64,000 nt of DNA from Tricholoma matsutake (Eukaryota; Basidiomycota; Agaricomycetes; Agaricales; Tricholomataceae): NCBI GenBank assembly GCA_026075535.2, contig AP026538.1:7874001-7938000 (forward strand), in the 5' to 3' direction. The notes below the pieces were generated by a model, which ran no database searches, was not told where the DNA came from, and saw only the letters and a list, made by a program, of their open reading frames with translations. Position 1 is the first letter of the stretch; every line of letters begins with the position of its first letter. Shown one piece after another: positions 45,216 through 56,101 of the stretch. A program made the position numbers and the translations under genes.

Positions 45216-46415
45216 ATGTCCACCCATGCCCCGCAACCTTCCAGCAACCCAGAAGGTTTTCGATCAAGAACTCCCCTTGAGTATGTAGGGGGCATTGACC
45301 AGCCTGAACCCTTCAAGATGGAAGATCCTGGTCTAGAGGATGGACCCCCTGGCAGACCCGACAACCCTAGCGGTCCTGATGGCCCTGGGGGTGACCCTGA
45401 TCCCAATGATCCTGAGGATCAACCTCCCGCGGGGGAAAACCCTGACCCAGGGGATAGGTTCATAGATGTCCTTTACAATCTCTCAGAGAGTATCCGCACC
45501 CTTTATCAGAATAACACACCCAAGACCGAGAAAATCAAAGTTCGCGACCCCGACACTTTCGACAGCACCAATCCGAAGAAACTTAGAGACTTCCTAGTCT
45601 CCTGCAATCTTCATTTCTGCGACCGTCCACACGTATTTTCCTCTGATGAGAAAAAGATCATATTCATCCTTTCTTATCTTAAGGGATCAGCTCTCAGTTG
45701 GTTTGAGCCTGGTCTGAATGACCCGACAGATTCCGCACACTGGATGTGGGACTATGAAGCTTTCCTTGCCGAGCTGGAAAGCAACTTTGGTCCGCACGAC
45801 CTGGTTGGAGATGCAGAAAAAGCTCTCTCTGACTTAGCAATGAAGAAAGGTGGTCATATCACAAAATATAACGTTGACTTCTGGGAATTAGCTTCCAGGG
45901 TCAACTGGAATGAAGCAGCCCTTCATGACCGCTATTTCTGCAGTCTTCCACTCCAGCTTTGCATAGAAGTTCTCTGGGGTGGTAAACCCAATACTCTCGC
46001 AGAACTGCACTTGAAAGCACAGGACAGCGATGACATCTACTGGATGCAAGAAGACAAATCCCGTTTTGAAACAAAGAATTCCAGTAACATCACTAACTCT
46101 AGTTGGAAGGACTCTTCCAAAAGCCCTTCCCCACCGACAAACCAAGCCTCTTCAAACTCCACCCCCAGTAACACCTCCAACCAGCAGTCTTCCGCAACAA
46201 AGAACACTTCCCAGGACAAGCCCAAGTTGTCCATCTCTGATAAGTTGGGGAAGAACGGCAAGCTTACTGGGGAGGAACGAGAATGTCGCATGAGAGAATG
46301 ACTTTGTCTCTACTGTGGTGAGGAAGGGCATGTAGCAGGAAACTGCCCGAAATCCAAAGCCGCAAAAGCCCATGCATCCACTGTCATTCCCAAGACTATG
46401 GACTCGGAAAAATAG
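45216..46415 (+). pseudogene. gag: Gag of 44-kb gypsy (one TGA)
   Basis: ATG 45216 opens MSTHAPQPSSNPEGFRS. An upstream ATG at 45024 is in the same frame but separated by TGA 45177, which the inverted copy shares, so it is probably a le leader ORF. A glycine/proline-rich stretch is followed by the gag domain (FILSYLKGSALSWFEPG, WMWDYEAFLAELESNFG) and a knuckle CLYCGEEGHVAGNC. TGA 46299 replaces an arginine that the related inverted copy keeps (MKERLCLYC). The natural stop is TAG 46413-46415, preceded by the heptamer GGAAAAA. Confidence 0.88.
46406..46412 (+). promoter_or_regulatory. Putative -1 frameshift heptamer GGAAAAA
   Basis: Gag codons read G GAA AAA then TAG. A -1 slip gives GGA AAA ATA GTC and opens directly into the protease frame (IVRNPQDTAIGAGG). 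The inverted copy conserves GGAAAAATAA at 54678-54669, with the same frame change. Confidence 0.6.
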
Positions 46416-49400
46416 TCCGCAACCCTCAGGATACAGCCATTGGGGCTGGGGGTTGCATTGACCTTACCCATTTGGCTGCCTACATTCATCTCAACGTGTC
46501 CGCTCTTTCCGACCCTGACTCCCTGACCATTCTTTTAACCTTTCCCAACTCTTCCACCCCTTTCCGAACCCTTATCGACTCTGGCTCCTCCCACTGCTTC
46601 CTTGACTCCTCTTTCATGTTGAATAACCAACTCAGCATGGAATCCATTAACCCAATTGGTTTACGACTCTTTGATGGATCTTGCAACTCCACCATAACTC
46701 AGATTGTCAAACTTCCAGTCACCTTCCCTGCCGGTGAAGTATTCAATTTGTCATTTTTATGTAACCTCACTCGACTCTTCCTGTTCCACCGTACTCAAGC
46801 ATAACTGGCTGAAGCAATACAATCCATTGATTGACTGGTCTTCAAGCCAACTCACTTTCCACTCTGCAGATCATAGAGGTCCAGCACCCCTGATGTCACC
46901 TTTGTCCCTGAATCTTCCAGTAGAAATCCTCGACTCCTCCACATTTTCCAAAACCCCCATTCCTCCTAAATTTACACCCCCCGATATCACCTTCATCAAT
47001 GCTGCCACTTATGCGTGTGCTAGCAAACTTCCTGGGGCTGTAGCTTTTCAGATGACCTTCGGTCCAGAAGGGTTATCCGCCCGCTCCACCCAATCTGCTA
47101 ACTCATCCAACCTCTCCGATATTCCACCCAAATATCATGAATTTGCTGATGTCTTTAATAAGACTCAAGCGGATACCCTTCCTCTGCATCGGTCTTACGA
47201 CCTCAAGATAGAGACAGAAGACAATACTCCTCTGCCTCTGGGCCAAATGTATTCTCTCTCCCCCTCTGAATTAGAAGCCTTACGAGTCTTTATTGATGAA
47301 AACATCTGCTCAGGTTTCATCTGCCCATCCAAGTCTCCACATGGCACTCCAATTCTCTTCGTCAAGAAGAAGGATGGTAGTCTCCGACTTTGTGTCGACT
47401 ACCGAGGACTTAACTGTCTTACGAAGAAAGACCGCTACCCACTTCCTCTCATTTCCGACCTCCTTGACTCTCCCTAAAAAGCCCCTTTATGCCTCTCCAC
47501 AGAAATGTGAGTTCCACAAAGACACCATCAAATATTTAGGTTTCATCCTTTCACCAGATGGACTGCAGATGTCCAAGGATAAAGTCAAAACTGTGCTTGA
47601 CTGGCCCGAGCCTAGGAAAGTTAAGGATATTCAATCCTTCTTAGGCTTTTGCAACTTTTACCGCCGCTTCATTAACAGCTATTCAGACATTGTCATCCCA
47701 CTCACCCGCTTGACAAGGAAATCCACACCCTGGGACTTCAACAAGAAGTGCTGCAATGCTTTTGAAAAGCTCAAACAAGAATTCACTCACGCCCCCATCT
47801 TAACGCAATGGGTACCTGACTCACAGATGGTACTCAAAACTGACGCTTCCGACTATGCCTTAGTGGCTATCCTTTCGGTTTACACTGCGGATGGAGAAAT
47901 CCATCCAGTCGCTTTTCATTCCTGCTCCTTCAATCCCGCTGAACTAAATTACGACACCCATGATAAGGAACTCTTGGCCATTTTTGAAGCCTTCAAACAC
48001 TGGCAGCAGTATTTCGAGGGTTCCGCAAACCCGGTTGATGTGGTCACCGACCACAAAAATCTTGAGTACTTCAGCACTACCAAGTTGCTTACCTGCCGCC
48101 AGGCCCATTGGTCTGAGTACCTTTCCCAGTTCAATCTCGTCATCCGCTTCCACCCCGAAAAATTAGGGGCCAAGCCAGATGCGCTCACTAGACGTTGGGA
48201 TGTCTACCGCAAAGGGGGAAATAGCGACTTTGCCTCCGTAAACCCAACCAACTTCTGACCTTTATTCACACAGGAACAGCTCACCTCTTCCCTCTGCACC
48301 ACCTATTTCACCACACCCATCCTTTGACAAGCAGTAATCATGGATGTTGAAAAACTTCACCACAACATCCACACCTCCCTACCCCTTGACCCCTTTTCAT
48401 CCGCACATCTTCCAACACCTGTCGACCCCAACTGGACCATAGACGAGGCAGGTCTCCTCCGCCACTTCGACTGGATTTATGTTCCGGACGTCATGGATCT
48501 CCGCCTCAAGGTCCTTCAGTACAAACACGATCACATCCTCTCTGGCCACTTCGGACAAAACAAAACCCAGCAGCTTGTCCGCCAGGAATATGTCTGGCCA
48601 AACCTCTGCACCTTTGTGCAGGAATTCTGCAAATCCTGTACCACTTGCAAACGATCCAAATCACCTCGACACAAGCCCTATGGGTTTTCAAGCAACTCCC
48701 GGTTCCGGAACGACCTTGGAACTCCATCTCCATGGATTTCATTGAGCAACTACCTGACTCCGATGGTCACACCGCCATCATGGTCATTGTTGACCATCTC
48801 ACCAAACAAGGCATCTTCATCCCAACTGTCAACAAAATCACAGCCCAAGAACTAGCCAACCTGTTCATCCTCCACGTCTTCTCCAAGCATGGCGTTCCGT
48901 CGCACATCACTTGCGACTGGGGATCCGAGTTTGTCTCCCACTTCTTCCGCTCCCTTGGAAAAGCACTCGACATGCGGATCCACTTCACTTCCGGTTATCA
49001 CCCGCAAGGTGATGGTCAGACAGAACAACTTAATCAGACCCTGGAGCAGTACCTCTGGATCTTCTGCAACTATCAGCAGGATGACTGGTCTCACCTCTTA
49101 CCCTTGGGCAAATTTGCCTACAACAATGCTCCTTCTGCCTCTACAGGTGTATCCCCTTTCTTTGCCAACAAAGGCTATCACCTGAACATTTCCGTCTTTC
49201 CAGAACACGACTTAGCTTCACAGCGCGCCCGCGAGTTCATCATCGACTTAGACGACCTTCATCAGGAGCTTCAGAAACAGCTTGCGGCCACTCAAGAGCA
49301 TTATCAAGGTCCTGTGGACAAACATCGGGCACCCGCACCCAACTTCAACATTGGTGACTCTGCCTACGTCACTGCGGAAAATATCCGCACCACTCGTCCT

Positions 49401-49807
49401 TCCAAGAAACTTTCCGAAAAGCACCATGGCCCCTTCGAAATCATCGCCTGCCCGGGCACTCACTCAGTCACCCTGTGGCTCCAGGATCACATGCGGGCCA
49501 TTCACCCTGTTTTCCATGTCTCTCAACTAGAGAAACACTCCCTGAATACAATTCCAAATCGAGTACAACCTCCACCTCCTCCGATCACCATCGACGACAA
49601 GCTTGAATATGAGATTGCCAAAGTCCTCGACTCCAAAGTTGACAACTGACATCGCTGCAAGATCCTCTACCTTGTCCAATGGGAAGGTTACCAGGGAACC
49701 GATGAAGAGACCTCCTGGCTACCTGTTACGGAACTTGACCATGCCCAAGAACTCCTTGCAGATTTTCACACCCACTACCCGCAGAAACCCAGACCATTAC
49801 CCGCTTA
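46413..49807 (+). pseudogene. pol: Pol of 44-kb gypsy, RT core deleted
   Basis: Protease LIDSGSSHCFLDSSF (about 46573) is followed by a frame change near 46750 and the RT start ([19 protein letters not shown]) to LLDSP at 47475. The catalytic RT core with the Y-DD box is missing: the sequence jumps to KCEFHKDTIKYLGF (47505) out of frame. RNase H (LKTDASDYALVAIL, TDHKNLEYF), integrase (CTTCKRSKSPRHKPYG, ISMDFIEQLP, TCDWGSEFVS, GYHPQGDGQTEQLNQ) and chromodomain (YLVQWEGYQGTDEETSWLP) follow. TGA at 48256, 48325 and 49647 and a one-base shift near 48690 add damage. It cannot make an active RT. Confidence 0.88.
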
Positions 49808-49895
49808 AAGACTATTCACGTTACTTATTCACTCAGTCTGAACTCAGAAACAAACTTTATTGAAAAAAAAGATTTTTTTGGATCCGACTGGATCC

Positions 49896-50884
49896 CTACA
49901 CTACCTCTGCTTCTCCCTCTCCATCCTCATCACCCTCTCCCCCAACCTCACCCTCTTCTCCACCCTCATCCTTCCCTCCACCCTCCTCATCTCCACTCTC
50001 ACTCTCCTCCTCATCATCCACCCATCTTTTCTCCAGATATCTCTGGAAGGCCTCCCAGTCCTCTCCAGACTTGTGGATCCCACGTCTTTCCCGCTGGGAC
50101 TCTCACACTGCCCACTCCACCTCTTCATCACCCTCGTCGCTCTCCTCCCCGGTGCTTTCTTCCTCCACCCACTCTGGGTCCAAAGCATCCCAGATCTCCC
50201 CCATTGACTCCCGCACTGCATTGGCCACCTCAGCAAAACCCTTCCTTATCAACTTCATCATCTGTTGCATTACCTCCAGGTTTTCCCCGGTCGCCCCTGT
50301 CATTCCCGCTGTTTTTGCTGCAGGGGTTTCCTGCCCCTCCCACATTACCTCCTCGCACTTATGTTTGACATGCGTGCAGTTGTTGCACACGCATCCCTTC
50401 GCACCCATCTTGAAACAAGCAATCTTTTGATATTTGCATCTAGGCCACTTATCAGTAAAAGGAGACTGAGAAGGGAAACAAGCACGCACCTTTTGCAGGG
50501 CAATGCGGCCTGCACCCGCACCAGACCCTCCAACTCCTCCGACCCCACTCGCGCCTTTGACTTGGCGATTTTCTTTTTCTTTGGGGACTTGCTCCCCTCG
50601 GCCTCATCTCCCAATCCTGCATCCGCAGCCGCCCGCTTCTTCTCCGCTCGTCTTGTGGCCGCTGCCTCTTTTTTCCACACCTCTGCCTGGTGCACCTCCT
50701 CAGCCTTTGCAGCCTCCTCTGCTGCCTGTTGCTCCTCCTGCACCCAGTGTTCCTCCCCCCTCGCTGCTTCCTCTAGCTCCTTCATCTCCCTTTCCATCTG
50801 CTCCCTCAGTGCCCGCTCCCTCTGTTCGTGTTGGGCCTTCATCGCAGCCATTTTGATCTGCGTGGAGACTGCTGGGGTGGACAT
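49896..50884 (-). pseudogene. Antisense accessory gene inside gypsy: coiled coil + Cys cluster
   Basis: Lies between the chromodomain and the 3' LTR on the opposite strand. Exon 1 (50884-50490) starts MSTPAVSTQIKMAAMKAQHE and forms a long charged coiled coil, then a basic NLS-like patch (SPKKKKIAKSKARV). A 50-nt intron (50489-50440, donor gtgcgt, acceptor cctag) joins CKR to CKYQKIAC, creating a cysteine cluster CxxC-x6-C-x8-C-x-C-x2-C-x6-C like a fungal zinc-binding motif. After IWDALDPEWVEEE a TGA at 50105-50103 stops the frame at 243 residues. Beyond it the same frame stays open to TAG 49898-49896 with WEAFQRYLEKRWVDDEEE and an acidic tail, so the original protein was about 312 residues. 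Possibly a DNA- or chromatin-binding protein; its function is unknown. Confidence 0.72.
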
Positions 50885-51020
50885 TTCTGATATGTGATGG
50901 GAGTAGGAAACAACGTGAAAATTTTTTCAACCAATTGCCACATTCGGAAATTCAACCAACTTCCTCATTCGGACTCAAACCCTCATGTGCCTCATAGGCT
51001 CAGCACTAAGGGGGAAATAC

Positions 51021-51725
51021 TGTCAAGAACTGTTCCTCGCCCAATCGGAACCCACATCTGTCCGACCCTTTCCCGCACGTCGAACTTGATTTTTGTCTAT
51101 GCCTCCCAATTTCATTCCCGGCTGCCTTGCACTGCCCACACTGCTGTGCACCAGGCCACCTTGTACAGCATCCATGGCTGCCTTCCCAAGGCTGCCGTCT
51201 CTATTGCAAATTCAACTACGGATTCCTGTGCGGCTCCTGCAGATAATTTATCTATGCAGTTGAGACACTGCCACAGTCTTTGTTCCTGATCCGCATTATT
51301 CCAGACTACAGTATTTAAGCTTAGTTAGTTTCGCCTTGTATTCCTCAGTTCGTATATCGACATAGACTCGACTTTAATCTGCCAATCCAAACCTCCTTCT
51401 ACTCCAACCTCAGTTCTATAAGAGTCTGAACTCCATTTGACTCAACCTCCAGTCTCCCTCTGAAGTTCTAACCTCATCTGAACTTAACCTAAGTCCCTCC
51501 GTACTCCTTCCCACATTTACCCACACTTTCCCATTCCTACCTCCAAACCTCCAACTTGAAATTAGGACACCAGACGAGGTGAAGGGCGCAGCTTCTTACA
51601 AGCTGAAGCCAAGTCCTTTCTGTTTCCCCTCCCGCTGAATCCGCAACGACCTGACAACCTTCTGTAAACAACACCTGCAGTGTCCAATCGGATTCCGATG
51701 AACCCTCTAGGATCAGTTCTTAACA
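51021..51725 (+). repeat. 3' LTR of the antisense-gene gypsy
   Basis: 705 bp, partner of 44288-44983, followed by ATCTC. The 136-base gap 50885-51020 would hold the promoter of the antisense gene. Confidence 0.92.
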
Positions 51726-52174
51726 ATCTCAAGTGAAAGCTGATAAGGGTCGAGTGCTTTTGTTATCAAGTGGCATGGGTTGGGATTTTCCACCACAAAA
51801 CCTTGGAATCAGGTGGCAAGCATGGATCACTTGGTTGGGATCTACAAATCTGAATGCCCCGTTGGCACCCATTGGTCAGAATTTTATCTTGTCAAGCTGA
51901 GCTGTGGACCAGGCTTTCTGTACTGACACATTTTCCATGATCTCAAAATACTGCACCCAAAGGAATTCAATATGGTGCAAGTGATAGTGATTCCTTACGA
52001 TGCAGATCACATCAACATAGAATATTCCAAGGACTCAAGTATACTGGTATTCATGACATGGACTGGTTAGGTCTGCAACTTTCTGTGGAGAAAAAAGCAT
52101 GATGTCTTGATGGTCTGTGTTGGGGTTGATTGTATCTTGTGATCAACACACATCATAGGTTGTCCAATTGATCC
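51726..52174 (-). other. Exons of the transposon-type ORF right of the gypsy
   Basis: Part of the broken ORF described at 43814-53832. It holds the FRFVDP/CHLIPRF and NPNTDHQDIML motifs and at least two stops. Confidence 0.6.
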
Positions 52175-52914
52175 TCAACAAGTTATGTCAATACATGAGG
52201 TCTCATTCTTGAAATAGATGGCATCAAGCTTGTTCTCTGACTCAGTGTTTTGATCAGAGGATATAAGACCTTCGGACTCAAGCATAGACTGTAAGCAAGG
52301 TAACAAGTGTTTCTTAAGTTCAGAGAAGAAATCCTCAATTTGAATAGCAGTCACCAATGACAATAAGCCTGATCAACATTATAAAAAAGTAAATACTTTT
52401 ATAGCTGGATTGCTGGAATGATTTCGTAGGAATGTACCAATATGTTTGGGAAGGTTTTCTGACACACCTATATGATGGTGTTGTGTTGGATCCAAGGTGC
52501 CAAGTTCAGCTTTAGAATGAGAATGTGAGTCTTTGGAGGGTAAATTTTGGCAAAGGCACCTAAGACATGCTTTGCGGCACTCAATTCAGGCCAATTGCAT
52601 CTTGAAATTCTTTTTTGATGTTCGTTTGTAGTTACCTTTTGGATTGCGATGCTGTAGTTCACCCTATTTGGAAAACTTAGCAACAGAACCGAGGTCTTTA
52701 CACTCCCCCACCTTTCCCAGTGGACTCCGACTGGAGTCTGACCGGACTGACCGGAGTCCAACTGGAGTCCACTGGGACTGGTCACCAGCCAACTGCCTGC
52801 AAAGTTGCCAGTCCAGTCCGACTGGACTCTGAGTGGAATCCACTCAAACACTGGATTCCACTTGGACTGGTCCAGTGGAGTCCAGTCGGATTCCACTGAA
52901 AAAGTGTGTAAAAA

Positions 52915-52990
52915 AAGGAATTGAACCCAGATCCCTGTGGGTCACTTATGTAATCATAATACACAATATAACCCTTACACAACAGTACCT
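52915..52990 (-). ncRNA. tRNA-like module (A and B box), degenerate
   Basis: On the minus strand GGGTTCAATTCC (52928-52917) matches a pol III B box, and TGTTGTGTAAGGG (52984-52972) is A-box-like about 45 bases upstream. No full cloverleaf was built by hand. It points outward into the GGAGTCC array. Could be a tRNA-derived SINE head. Confidence 0.45.
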
Positions 52991-53297
52991 CTTTATTATT
53001 TTTAATCTATCTCTGCCACCCCCCCTTGCACCAAATGTATTGTAGTACTTATGAATCCCCCCCTGGCGCCAAATGCAAGGGGTTTAATTTTTTATGTATA
53101 TAGTAGTAATCCCCCTCCTCTCACATCTTGTGAGAGGGGTTTTTCTTTGTTTATTATTATATTATACCCACTCCCTCATGTCCTACATGAGGGATGTGGT
53201 TAATTAGAAATTTTTGATCTTAATTGTTTGAAAAATGCCTCCTCGAAGAATATGAAAAGTTGAGTCATAAATAAACCTTATATTGATCCCTAATATG

Positions 53298-53385
53298 TCT
53301 CCTGTGGCTCAAGTGGTTGAGCACACTTGTTTGGTTTGTCATGTGATTCCTTATTGTGAGGTCTTGAGTTCAATTCCTGCACTAC
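53298..53385 (+). ncRNA. tRNA-like module (SINE-like head)
   Basis: A box TGGCTCAAGTGG (53305-53316) followed by TTGAGC, B box GAGTTCAATTCC (53366-53377). Spacing fits a tRNA with an insert. The same module recurs at 61131-61220. It points into the right-hand GGAGTCC array. Confidence 0.55.
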
Positions 53386-53831
53386 ACAAATTTATTTTGT
53401 GGGTACTTTATGAAATTCACCAAGTCTGAAGTCCTTTGAGCTCAGTATCTAATTGACTTATCATTTGGTTGAAATGCATTCCACTTGGACTCCAGTTGGA
53501 CTCCAGTGGGGGATTGAGCTCTACATGACTTAGTGTAGTTCAATTGGACTCCACTCGGACTCCAATCGAACTCCAGTCAGTCCGGTTGGAGTCCACTAGG
53601 ACAGGTGGGGGACTGTAAAGTACTGACAGAACGTTTAGATTTGAGAACATACAGCCTCTGTGGAGTATGAGTCAGTGGTTCCATATCTTCTGATTGCTTC
53701 AACATAATCACCAAGTGAGTGGACTTTGTATGTGTGCAAATTGAAAGATCTATGCTTGCGTTCATGAGACTGGGTAGACTTTGAACCACATTTTGCCTGT
53801 TGCCTCTGTGTTGCTTTGGCTTCTTGCCTCT

Positions 53832-55869
53832 GGGGGGAGTCAAGCAGGTCAGAAATGAGTGGAAGTGGGTAGCAGTCCTTTTTCATGAGATGGTTGAGCC
53901 CTTGGTAATCAACACAAAGTTATAGGCTGCTGTCCTTCTTCTTGATGAAGAGAATTGGAGCACCATGCAGGGATTTAGATAGGCGGATGAACCTTGAGCA
54001 GACGTTCTCATCAATGAAAACTCGTAAGGCTTCTAATTCAGAGGGAGAGAGAGAATACATGTGACCTGGAGGAGGGGGAGCATTATCTTCTGTTTCTATC
54101 TTGAGGCCATAAGGGCAATGCAGAGGAAGAGTATCCACTTTAGTCTTATTAAAGACATCAGCAAATTCATGATACTCAGCGGGAATGCTGGAAAGATTGG
54201 CCGGGTTTGAGGATTGAGCAGAGTGGGCAGTTAATCCTTCTGGAGTGAAGGTCATCTGGAAGGCTACTGCCCCAGGAAGTTTGCTAGCAAGCACATAAGT
54301 GGCAGCATTGATGAACAGAATGTCAGGAGGGGAAAGCTTAGGTGGAATGGGGGGTTCTGAAGGTGCAGGTGAACTGTGGGTTTCTACTGGAAGGTTTGGG
54401 GACATGGGTGACGTCAAGGGTGCTGGACCTCTATGATCTGCAGAGTGGAAAGCAATTTGGCTTGAAGACCAGTCAATCAATGGATTGTATTACTTCAGCC
54501 AGTTATGACCGAGTACGGCAGAACAGGAAGAGTCAAGTGAGGTTACATAGAATGACAGATTGAACACTTCACCAGTAGGAAAGGTGACCAGAAGTTTGAC
54601 AACTTGAGTTATGGTGGAGTTGGTCAACACAACCCCCAGCCCCAATGGCTGTTTCCTGAGGGTTGCGGATTATTTTTCCGAGTCTGCACTGTCGGAAATG
54701 ACAGTGGAAGCATGGGCTTTTGTGGCCTTTGATTTCAGGCAGCTTGCTGCTACATGCCCTTCCTCACCACAGTAGAGACAGAGTCTCTCTTTCATGCAAC
54801 ATTCACATTCATCCCCAGTAAGCTTACCATTCTTCCTCAACTTATCAGAGATGGAAGATTTGGGCTTATCCTGGGGAGTGTTCTTTGTCATGGAAGACTG
54901 CTGGTTGGAGGTGTTACCATGGGCGGAACTCAAGGAGAATTGGTTGGTAGATGAGGAAGGACCCTTGGAAGTGTCCTTCTGGCCAGGGTTAGAAAAGTTA
55001 CTGGAATTCTTTGTTTCAAGGTGGGTTTCTTCCTCTTGTATCTAGTAGATGACATCACTGTCCTGCATTTTCAAGTGCAGTTCCACAAGAGTCTTGGGTT
55101 TACCACCCTGAAGAACTTCTATGTGAAGTCGGAGTGGAAGACCATGGAAATAGTGGTCATGAAGGGTGGCTTCATTCCAGTTGACTCTAGAAGCTAATTC
55201 CCAGAAATCAATGTTGTACTTTGTGATACAACCACCTTTCTTCATTGCTAAGTCAGAGAGAGCTTTTTCTGCATCTCTGACCAGGTCGTGCAGGCCAAAG
55301 TTGCTTTTGAGCTCGGTGAGGAAAGCTTTGTAGTCCCACATCCAGTGTGCAGAATCTGTCAGGTCATTAAGACCAGGCTCAAACCAACTAAGAGCTGATC
55401 CCTTAAGATAAGAAAGGATAAATATGATCTTTTTCTCATCAGAGGAAAATATGTGTGGATGGTCACGGAAATGAAGATTACAGGGGACTAAGAAGTCTCT
55501 AAGTTTCTTTGGATTGGTGCCATCGATAGTGTCAGGGTCACAAACTTTGATTTTTTCAGTCTTGGGTGCATTATTCTGATGAAGGGTGCAGATTCTCTCT
55601 GAGAGGTTGTAAAGGACATCTATGAACCTATCCCCTGGATCAGGGTTTTCCACCGCAGGAGGTTGATCATCTGGATTATTGGGATTGGGGTCACCCCCAG
55701 GGCCATCAGGACCACTAGGGTTGTTGGGTCCACCAGGAGGTCCATCCGCTAGACCAGGATCTTCCAACCCAAAGTGCTCAGGCTGGTTGATGCCCCCTAT
55801 GTACTCAAGGGGAGTTGAGGGTCGAAAATTTTCCAGGTTGGCAGAAGAGTGCGGGGCATGGGTAGACAT
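53832..55869 (-). pseudogene. gag-pol: Gag-protease-RT start of inverted gypsy copy
   Basis: Gag ATG at 55869 (MSTHAPHSSANLENFRPS), gag domain (SYLKGSALSWFEPGLND), knuckle CLYCGEEGHVAASC (about 54780), gag stop TAA after GGAAAAA, then a pol region ([35 protein letters not shown]) and RT start ([10 protein letters not shown]) to LLDSP. A stop near 55040 (QDSDVIY*) and others break it. The active-site part of protease has been lost in a deletion near 54600. Confidence 0.78.
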
Positions 55870-56101
55870 GAGATTAGCACTGATTGATGGGGCTCCTGAG
55901 CCAATTTGTCAGAAGATGTTCGAGGGTCTGGAAGATACTCCAAAAGTAGTGGTGGGTCGAGGGTCAGGAAGAGTGGATCACTGAGTTGCAGAGATCCCAG
56001 GAATAGTGCCAGCACGTTGGGAATTTCTGGTTGTGCACTGGTGAGTCTCAGTAGGGGTCATAGAGAGGAATGAGATGAGTGAAGTGTGAGTTTGTATATA
56101 C

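Larger units (their letters stand above)
44288..51725 (+). mobile_element. Ty3/gypsy chromovirus with antisense gene, TSD ATCTC
   Basis: LTRs 44288-44983 (696 bp) and 51021-51725 (705 bp) begin TGTCAAGAACTGTTCC and end CAGTTCTTAACA, terminal inverted repeats of 12 bases. ATCTC flanks both ends (44283-44287 and 51726-51730). The polypurine tract aagggggaaatac precedes the 3' LTR. Gag, protease, part of RT, RNase H, integrase and chromodomain are present, then a minus-strand gene before the 3' LTR. It lies inside the transposon-type ORF on the minus strand. A 9-base indel and several substitutions separate the LTRs. Confidence 0.93.
52691..53625. mobile_element. hAT-like TIR element with GGAGTCC arrays, TSD ACAGAAC
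   Basis: Flanked by acagaacc (52683-52690) and acagaacg (53626-53633), an 8-bp duplication with one change. TIRs are about 33 bp: left gaggtctttacactccccca, right inverted cagtactttacagtccccca, both followed by cct-tcc-agtggactcc. Subterminal arrays of GGAGTCC-type words fill 52720-52890 and 53480-53610. Just inside each array is a tRNA-like module, in opposite orientations. Two hairpin motifs like those of the minisatellites lie at 53050-53190. No transposase. Confidence 0.7.
43814..53832 (-). pseudogene. C-terminal half of a large transposon-type ORF, broken
   Basis: Minus-strand pieces in order: KHRSFNLHTYKVHSLGDY and IRRYGTTDSYSTE (53770-53650); a hAT-like insertion; FNxR-type region and KNE-rich exon (52690-52175); QDTINPNTDHQDIMLFS and VLGIFYVDV (52150-52030); FLWVQYFE; FRFVDPNQVIHACHLIPRF (about 51850-51800); then, across the gypsy 44288-51725, a YYVNR exon, an intron with donor gtgaac and acceptor ttgtag, and FVDRDMIMCYHWGLGVGHLY, followed by an acidic tail to 43814. 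This motif series marks a very common Agaricomycete protein that I believe belongs to large CACTA/Plavaka-like DNA transposons. Several stops (DQED*KV) show decay. Confidence 0.68.

Noticed and set aside
53298..53385. Functional tRNA gene
   Set aside because: A and B boxes fit but no complete cloverleaf or acceptor stem was found; it lies within a mobile element and has paralogues.
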